Shown in pieces: positions 22,938 through 26,234 of a DNA stretch of 26,234 bases (position 1 is the first letter of the stretch; each line of letters begins with the position of its first letter). The notes below the pieces were generated by a model. That model was not told the DNA's origin. It was given only the letters and a program-made list of their open reading frames with translations, and did no database searches. A program made the position numbers and the translations under genes. Source of the DNA: an uncultured Hungatella sp. (GTDB lineage Bacteria > Bacillota > Clostridia > Lachnospirales > Lachnospiraceae); NCBI GenBank assembly GCA_910585645.1, contig CAJUFP010000069.1, positions 1 to 26,234 of the forward strand. The letters are read 5' to 3'.

Positions 22938-23772
22938 TGGGAGAAATGGGATCGGAGAGGAGTTAAGCGATGCCCACACCCATATGGGGACAGTAAAAGA
23001 GCGGCAGGAACGGGAGGAGGCAGGAATTGTCAGCTTAGTCTGCCTTTCCACGCCAGAGGAGGCCAGGGAGGCATTTTCGGGGAAATGGACATATCTGATC
23101 CCTACTTGCGGGGTCCACCCGTGGCATGCGCACAGGCAGGAGGTGGAAAGTCTGCTGGAGTGGATGGAACAGTGTCCAGTGATCGGGGAGATCGGCATGG
23201 ACAGCGTGTGGTGCCAGGTGCCTCTCCATACGCAGAGACAGGTGTTTGAAAAGCAGCTTGCCCTGGCCGGCGTGTGGAGGAAACCGGTGATCCTTCACAC
23301 AAAAGGCCGGGAACAGGCCATTGCCCGGATCATCAGAACATATCCCAACCGCTATCTGGTCCACTGGTATTCCTGTCAGGAGCATCTGGAGGACTATCTG
23401 GACCTTGACTGTTATTTTTCTATAGGGCCGGATGTGTGGTGGAACGAGGCAGTGGCCCAGGTGGTGAAAAAAGTGCCCCGACACCGCCTTCTTGTGGAGA
23501 CGGACGGCCTTGATTCGGTCAGGTGGGCTTTTGAGGAAGGGCGACGGGTTCTGGGGAAGAGAGGAAAAGATTCCCTGACAGCCGCGGATCCGGATGGACA
23601 TCTTCCGCCATGGGACGAATCGGCAGAGGAGTTTTGGAAAAACGCCGGTGTTTTGGAGGCTCTGACAGTTACTGTGGAATGGGCGGCGAAAATCCTGGGC
23701 ATGGCGGCAGGGGAAGCGGGAGCTATGTTTAAGGAGAACCTTGTGAATGGATTTCTGGGTGGAAAAGTCTGA
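22915..23772 (+). CDS. TatD-like metal-dependent hydrolase
   Basis: The protein has 285 residues. The amidohydrolase-type metal site is complete: His21 and His23 in DAHTHM, Glu92 in IGEIGMD, His128 in VILHTKG, His150 in LVHWYS and Asp197 in LVETDG. VHPWHAH (about 67-73) corresponds to the usual GxHPxxA segment. The C-terminal part has a longer, Trp- and Glu-rich insertion (about 205-245) than typical TatD proteins, so it may be a divergent member. TatD enzymes are metal-dependent nucleases or hydrolases in the cytosol. It begins inside the ATPase gene (23-base overlap, AAGGAG four bases before the ATG). Such tight coupling to a transporter suggests it may act on the imported compound; this is inference. 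Confidence 0.85.
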   Translation: MERLWASDGRNGIGEELSDAHTHMGTVKERQEREEAGIVSLVCLSTPEEAREAFSGKWTYLIPTCGVHPWHAHRQEVESLLEWMEQCPVIGEIGMDSVWCQVPLHTQRQVFEKQLALAGVWRKPVILHTKGREQAIARIIRTYPNRYLVHWYSCQEHLEDYLDLDCYFSIGPDVWWNEAVAQVVKKVPRHRLLVETDGLDSVRWAFEEGRRVLGKRGKDSLTAADPDGHLPPWDESAEEFWKNAGVLEALTVTVEWAAKILGMAAGEAGAMFKENLVNGFLGGKV

Positions 23773-23796
23773 AAATAAAAAAAGATTCCTCCAAAT

Positions 23797-23848
23797 AAAA
23801 AAATCCCCTTACATAGGGAGGGCCGGCAGACGGGGGACATCTGCCGGC
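23797..23848 (-). terminator. Probable terminator of the superoxide dismutase transcript
   Basis: On the minus strand a perfect 9-bp hairpin (23848-23840 with 23830-23822) is followed by a short 5-bp hairpin (TCCCT/GGGGA, 23819-23804) and a run of seven T. The rest of the 23773-24023 gap is AT-rich, with a small AGGTG/CACCT hairpin near 23875 and no recognisable gene. Confidence 0.45.
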
Positions 23849-24023
23849 TAGAGTATGAAAAAGTTTTGAAAAAGGTGTATCACCTGTTTACAAGACATAG
23901 TATATGCCCTAAATGTGAATAAAGTTTGTTTTAAATGTAAATATTTTGTAAATTCAAGCGGATGAAGGATTTTTTTTTCGAAATGATTTCCGGAAGTATG
24001 TTTTAGACCATAGAGGGGAGAGG

Positions 24024-24548
24024 TCAGCGGTCCAGATTTTTTTGATCCTGGCGGCCCGTAAGGCGAATGACGCCGCACCCGATCTTTTCCCCGGAATTTC
24101 CGGCAGGCTGGGAGTGGAGGTCGTCCGGCATCTGGTGGATGACTACGGCTTTGCCCAGGATCTCGGGGATGATGAAGCGCTTGTCGTAGAAAGCGATCCA
24201 GGCATAGCCCTGGTTTGAGAACAGAGGCAGCAGATCTCCCATGTGCTGGGGGTGCTGGACTCCGGTGGGATTGAGATGGCCGCCTGTGTGCTGAAAGTTG
24301 TCGGAGCAGTCCCCGTTTTCATGGATGTGCATGCCGTAAAAGGCGGAACTGCCCGGCTGGGCCTTGCCCGGCAGGCCGAAGAGTTCAGCCTCCACCAGCG
24401 TGCCGCCATAGGGTGTGTTGTAAAATTTTACCAGACCGCTTAAGGTTGGAACGGCGGCGCCTCCTGTGACCCAGGCCAGGGCCTGAGGCTCACCGTCCTC
24501 TAAAAGCTCCGAAAAGACTTCGCCGGGAGTGGATTGTCTGTTTGCCAT
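24024..24548 (-). CDS. sodC: Cu/Zn superoxide dismutase-family protein, apparently cytosolic
   Basis: The 174-residue protein retains the full copper and zinc ligand set: His74 and His76 in GMHIHENGDC, bridging His91 in GGHLNP, His99 and His102 in QHPQHMGDL with Asp105, and His138 in VVIHQMPDD. The disulfide pair Cys81 and Cys158 is also present. The active-site arginine of the GNAGxRxxCGVI motif is replaced by lysine (GNSGEKIGCGVI, Lys155), which in studied enzymes lowers but does not abolish superoxide attraction. There is no signal peptide, which is unusual because bacterial SodC proteins are generally exported. AAAGGAGG lies 11 bases before the ATG. It is transcribed alone, divergent from the infC operon. 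Confidence 0.85.
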   Translation of the reverse strand: MANRQSTPGEVFSELLEDGEPQALAWVTGGAAVPTLSGLVKFYNTPYGGTLVEAELFGLPGKAQPGSSAFYGMHIHENGDCSDNFQHTGGHLNPTGVQHPQHMGDLLPLFSNQGYAWIAFYDKRFIIPEILGKAVVIHQMPDDLHSQPAGNSGEKIGCGVIRLTGRQDQKNLDR

Positions 24549-24646
24549 AGATATAGAAGCCTCCTTTAATGATTGGATTGTTCTTTCTTATCATATGTGT
24601 CCTGTGAGGAAGATGTGTTTTTTGGATAAGATTTCGCAAAAACCAT

Positions 24647-24675
24647 TTGACAAACCGAATAAAATGTAGTATGGT
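24647..24675 (+). promoter_or_regulatory. Promoter of the infC-rpmI-rplT operon
   Basis: A perfect TTGACA (24647-24652), a 17-base spacer and TATGGT (24670-24675) place the transcription start near 24682, exactly at the first leader hairpin. Confidence 0.65.
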
Positions 24676-24681
24676 AAACAA

Positions 24682-24870
24682 GGTTGTGAAAACAACCCAC
24701 AGGAAAGCAGGTACGTCCACCTCACCTCGGCACGAGCAAGTGACCCGGGTTCATAGTTGAGATACATAGCAGGGAGTGCTGTGTTTTTTGGAAAGGTGGG
24801 CAGATTTTTTTTCTGGCTGCTTTTTTATTGTATATTCCCATTAACACATCACACATGGAGGTGGACGACA
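24682..24870 (+). promoter_or_regulatory. Structured infC leader with attenuator (L20-leader-like)
   Basis: The roughly 190-base untranslated leader begins with a GGTTGT-GAAA-ACAACC tetraloop hairpin (24682-24697). It has a second two-part hairpin (CAC-CTCG-GCA-CGAG-CAA-GTG, about 24723-24742) and then an intrinsic terminator at 24764-24789. This matches the known theme of Firmicute infC leaders, where ribosomal protein L20 binds and promotes premature termination. No T-box motif is present. The L20 link is inferred from gene content; the fold was not computed. Confidence 0.6.
24764..24789 (+). terminator. Leader terminator upstream of infC
   Basis: An 8-bp stem (ACATAGCA with TGCTGTGT, one G-U pair) and a 5-base loop GGGAG are followed by six T. 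It lies 82 bases before the infC start, so it acts as an attenuator rather than as the end of a gene. Confidence 0.7.
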
Positions 24871-25377
24871 ATTAGCGATTTAATGATTAATGAACAGATC
24901 AGGGATAAGGAGATCCGGCTGATCGGCGAGAACGGGGAACAGCTTGGAATCATGACTTCCAGAGAGGCCATGCAGCTTGCCAGAGAAGCGGAACTGGATC
25001 TGGTAAAGATCGCTCCTACGGCAAAGCCGCCGGTCTGCAAGATCATCGACTATGGTAAGTTTAGGTATGAGCAGGCGAGAAAGGAAAAGGAAGCGAAGAA
25101 GAAGCAGAAGGTCATCGAGATAAAAGAAGTCCGTTTATCTCCAAACATTGACACCAATGATCTGAACACCAAGACCAGCGCCGCCCGCAAATTCCTGGAA
25201 AAGGGCGACAAGGTAAAGGTGACGCTGCGGTTCAGAGGCCGTGAGATGGCCCACATGTCAAAATCCAGACACATCCTGGACGATTTCGCGCAGGCCTTAT
25301 CCGATATCGCCGTGGTCGATAAGCCGTCAAAGGTTGAGGGAAGAAGCATGGTGATGTTTTTAACCGCAAAACGTTAA
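24871..25377 (+). CDS. infC: Translation initiation factor IF-3
   Basis: The protein has 168 residues. The IF-3 N-terminal domain starts at INEQIRDKEIRLIGENGEQL, with GIMTSREAMQLAREAELDL and IAPTAKPPVCKIIDYGKFRY. The linker is lysine-rich (KEKEAKKKQK). The C-terminal domain has KEVRLSPNIDTNDLNTK and VTLRFRGREMAHMSKS. It binds the 30S subunit and checks start-codon choice. The start is an ATT at 24871, seven bases after GGAGGTG. ATT/ATA/ATC starts are conserved in infC and let IF-3 limit its own synthesis. An in-frame ATG at 24757 lies upstream of the leader terminator and is not used; the ATG at 24883 is too far from the ribosome site. Confidence 0.96.
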   Translation: MSDLMINEQIRDKEIRLIGENGEQLGIMTSREAMQLAREAELDLVKIAPTAKPPVCKIIDYGKFRYEQARKEKEAKKKQKVIEIKEVRLSPNIDTNDLNTKTSAARKFLEKGDKVKVTLRFRGREMAHMSKSRHILDDFAQALSDIAVVDKPSKVEGRSMVMFLTAKR

Positions 25378-25390
25378 AATAGAAAGCTAC

Positions 25391-25421
25391 GCTGCTGCCC
25401 CGGGTATCGCGGGGCGGCGGC
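25391..25421 (+). promoter_or_regulatory. Strong hairpin between infC and rpmI
   Basis: A 12-bp GC-rich stem (25391-25402 with 25410-25421, two G-U pairs) has the loop GGTATCG and no U-tract. It lies 14 bases past the infC stop and about 15 bases before the rpmI ribosome site. It could be an RNA-processing or L20-binding site. Confidence 0.5.
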
Positions 25422-25447
25422 CAACAACGATCAAGGAGGAAATTACA

Positions 25448-25645
25448 ATGCCTAAAATGAAAACAAGCAGAGCGGCTGCAAAGCGTTTCAAAAAAACCGG
25501 AACAGGAAAGCTGGTAAGAAATAAAGCTTACAAGTCTCACATCTTAACTAAGAAGTCTACCAAGAGGAAGAGAAATCTTAGAAAAGATATCATTATGGAC
25601 GCGACCAACGCAAAAGTGATGAAGAAGATTTTACCATATTTATAA
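25448..25645 (+). CDS. rpmI: 50S ribosomal protein L35
   Basis: This 65-residue, strongly basic protein matches L35 end to end. It begins MPKMKTSRAAAKRFKKTGTG and has the conserved KLVRNKAYKSHILTKKSTKR. It ends NAKVMKKILPYL. It is a structural component of the large ribosomal subunit. AAGGAGG precedes the ATG by about eight bases. It lies between infC and rplT in the order conserved across most bacteria, probably transcribed from the infC promoter under leader control. Confidence 0.97.
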   Translation: MPKMKTSRAAAKRFKKTGTGKLVRNKAYKSHILTKKSTKRKRNLRKDIIMDATNAKVMKKILPYL

Positions 25646-25675
25646 GATTTCGATTATCCATAAGGAGGAAGAACC

Positions 25676-26032
25676 ATGGCAAGAGTGAAAGGCGGCATGA
25701 ACGCTAAAAAGAGACATAATAGAGTTTTAAAACTGGCAAAGGGCTACAGAGGCGCCCGTTCCAAACAGTACAGAGTGGCCAAGCAGTCCGTGATGAGAGC
25801 GCTGGCAAGCGCTTACGCCGGAAGAAAGCAGAGAAAGAGACAGTTCAGACAGCTGTGGATCGCCCGCATCAACGCGGCTGCCCGTATCAACGGATTGTCC
25901 TACAGCAAGTTTATGTACGGCTTAAAGCTGGCCGGTGTGGAGATGAACCGCAAGGTGCTGTCCGACATGGCTATTAATGACGCGGAGGGCTTCGCGAAAC
26001 TGGCGCAACTGGCAAAGGAGAAGATCGCTTAA
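25676..26032 (+). CDS. rplT: 50S ribosomal protein L20
   Basis: This 118-residue protein matches L20 over its full length. It has the N-terminal RVKGGMNAKKRHNRVLKLAK and then GYRGARSKQYRVAKQSVMRA. The conserved QFRQLWIARINAAARINGLS is followed by YSKFMYGLKLAGVEMNRKVL. It is an early-assembling 23S rRNA-binding protein and, in Bacillus, the repressor of this operon through the infC leader. AAGGAGG lies eight bases before the ATG, 30 bases after rpmI. It is followed by an intrinsic terminator. Confidence 0.97.
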   Translation: MARVKGGMNAKKRHNRVLKLAKGYRGARSKQYRVAKQSVMRALASAYAGRKQRKRQFRQLWIARINAAARINGLSYSKFMYGLKLAGVEMNRKVLSDMAINDAEGFAKLAQLAKEKIA

Positions 26033-26063
26033 GTTGGCAGACTGCAGATTTGAAGATTGGAAG

Positions 26064-26091
26064 GCGGTTCCGGATGGGGGACCGCTTTTTT
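26064..26091 (+). terminator. Intrinsic terminator of the infC-rpmI-rplT operon
   Basis: An 8-bp stem (GCGGTTCC with GGGACCGC, one G-U pair) and a 6-base loop are followed by six T, about 30 bases after the rplT stop codon. Confidence 0.85.
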
Positions 26092-26143
26092 GCTCACTAA
26101 ACAATACACCAAATTTTAATAGGAAAAAACAGAGAAAAAGTGC

Positions 26144-26172
26144 TTGCAAATGTAATATTGCAGTGCTATACT
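26144..26172 (+). promoter_or_regulatory. Strong promoter for a gene beyond the right edge
   Basis: TTGCAA (26144-26149), a 17-base spacer ending in TGC and TATACT (26167-26172) form an extended -10 promoter. The remaining 62 bases contain no ribosome site with an open frame, so the gene or RNA starts outside the window. Confidence 0.65.
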
Positions 26173-26234
26173 ACATACGATCCCGTCTTTAACACTTGCA
26201 AGAAACAAAAGTGGCGTTTTCCCTCGATTTTATG

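Noticed and set aside
24757..24870. N-terminal extension of infC from an in-frame ATG
   Set aside because: It translates across the leader terminator and its T-run into hydrophobic residues foreign to IF-3, and the ATT at 24871 has the proper ribosome site.
24682..24870. T-box riboswitch
   Set aside because: There is no AGGGTGGNACCGCG T-box sequence, and the downstream gene is infC, for which an L20-type leader is expected.

Overview
The window reads as chromosomal DNA of an anaerobic Bacillota bacterium of the Clostridia, most likely a gut Lachnospiraceae. The evidence is Gram-positive style Shine-Dalgarno sites (AGGAGG), sigma-A promoters, an infC-rpmI-rplT cluster whose infC starts at ATT, a truncated Rpn-type gene of a kind common in Lachnospiraceae, and moderately GC-rich coding with AT-rich gaps. 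The genus assignment is inference. No CRISPR array, tRNA, rRNA or complete insertion sequence was seen.

Left part (1-9343). The window opens inside the last domains of a group II intron whose 3' end lies one base from the stop codon of an RsiV-like anti-sigma gene. That gene is translationally coupled to an ECF sigma factor with a recognisable ECF-type promoter. A compound palindromic element (1594-1737) follows. Then come a small membrane protein, a DUF2185-DUF4241 immunity-like fusion and a small esterase on the plus strand, and a GH3 glycosidase with its own extended -10 promoter. After a gene-free, hairpin-bounded stretch (6747-7195) there is an N-terminally truncated Rpn/PD-(D/E)XK family gene and a YunG-like protein, convergent with an aldo/keto reductase carrying a double 4Fe-4S tail.

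Centre (9835-18220). A Gfo/Idh/MocA oxidoreductase precedes the most coherent locus of the window: an MFS transporter divergent from an operon of DeoR regulator, alkaline-phosphatase-superfamily phosphodiesterase, AGCS amino-acid:cation symporter, D-serine ammonia-lyase (dsdA) and a HAD-IIB phosphatase. The operon genes are separated by 0-12 bases. Repeated TTGCA-N(5-6)-TGTAA-like sites sit in both divergent promoters. I infer that a D-serine-yielding, probably phosphorylated, compound is imported and broken down to pyruvate and ammonia. The operon ends in a hairpin shared with the convergent YihY/BrkB-family membrane protein.

Right part (19261-26234). A run of plus-strand genes encodes an SPL-type radical SAM protein, a UMF1/Atg22-like MFS transporter, an ABC permease and ATPase with no visible substrate-binding protein, and a TatD-like metal hydrolase. 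A minus-strand cytoplasmic Cu/Zn superoxide dismutase comes next. The window closes with infC-rpmI-rplT behind a structured leader carrying an intrinsic terminator (attenuator), then a terminator and a strong promoter for something beyond the right edge.
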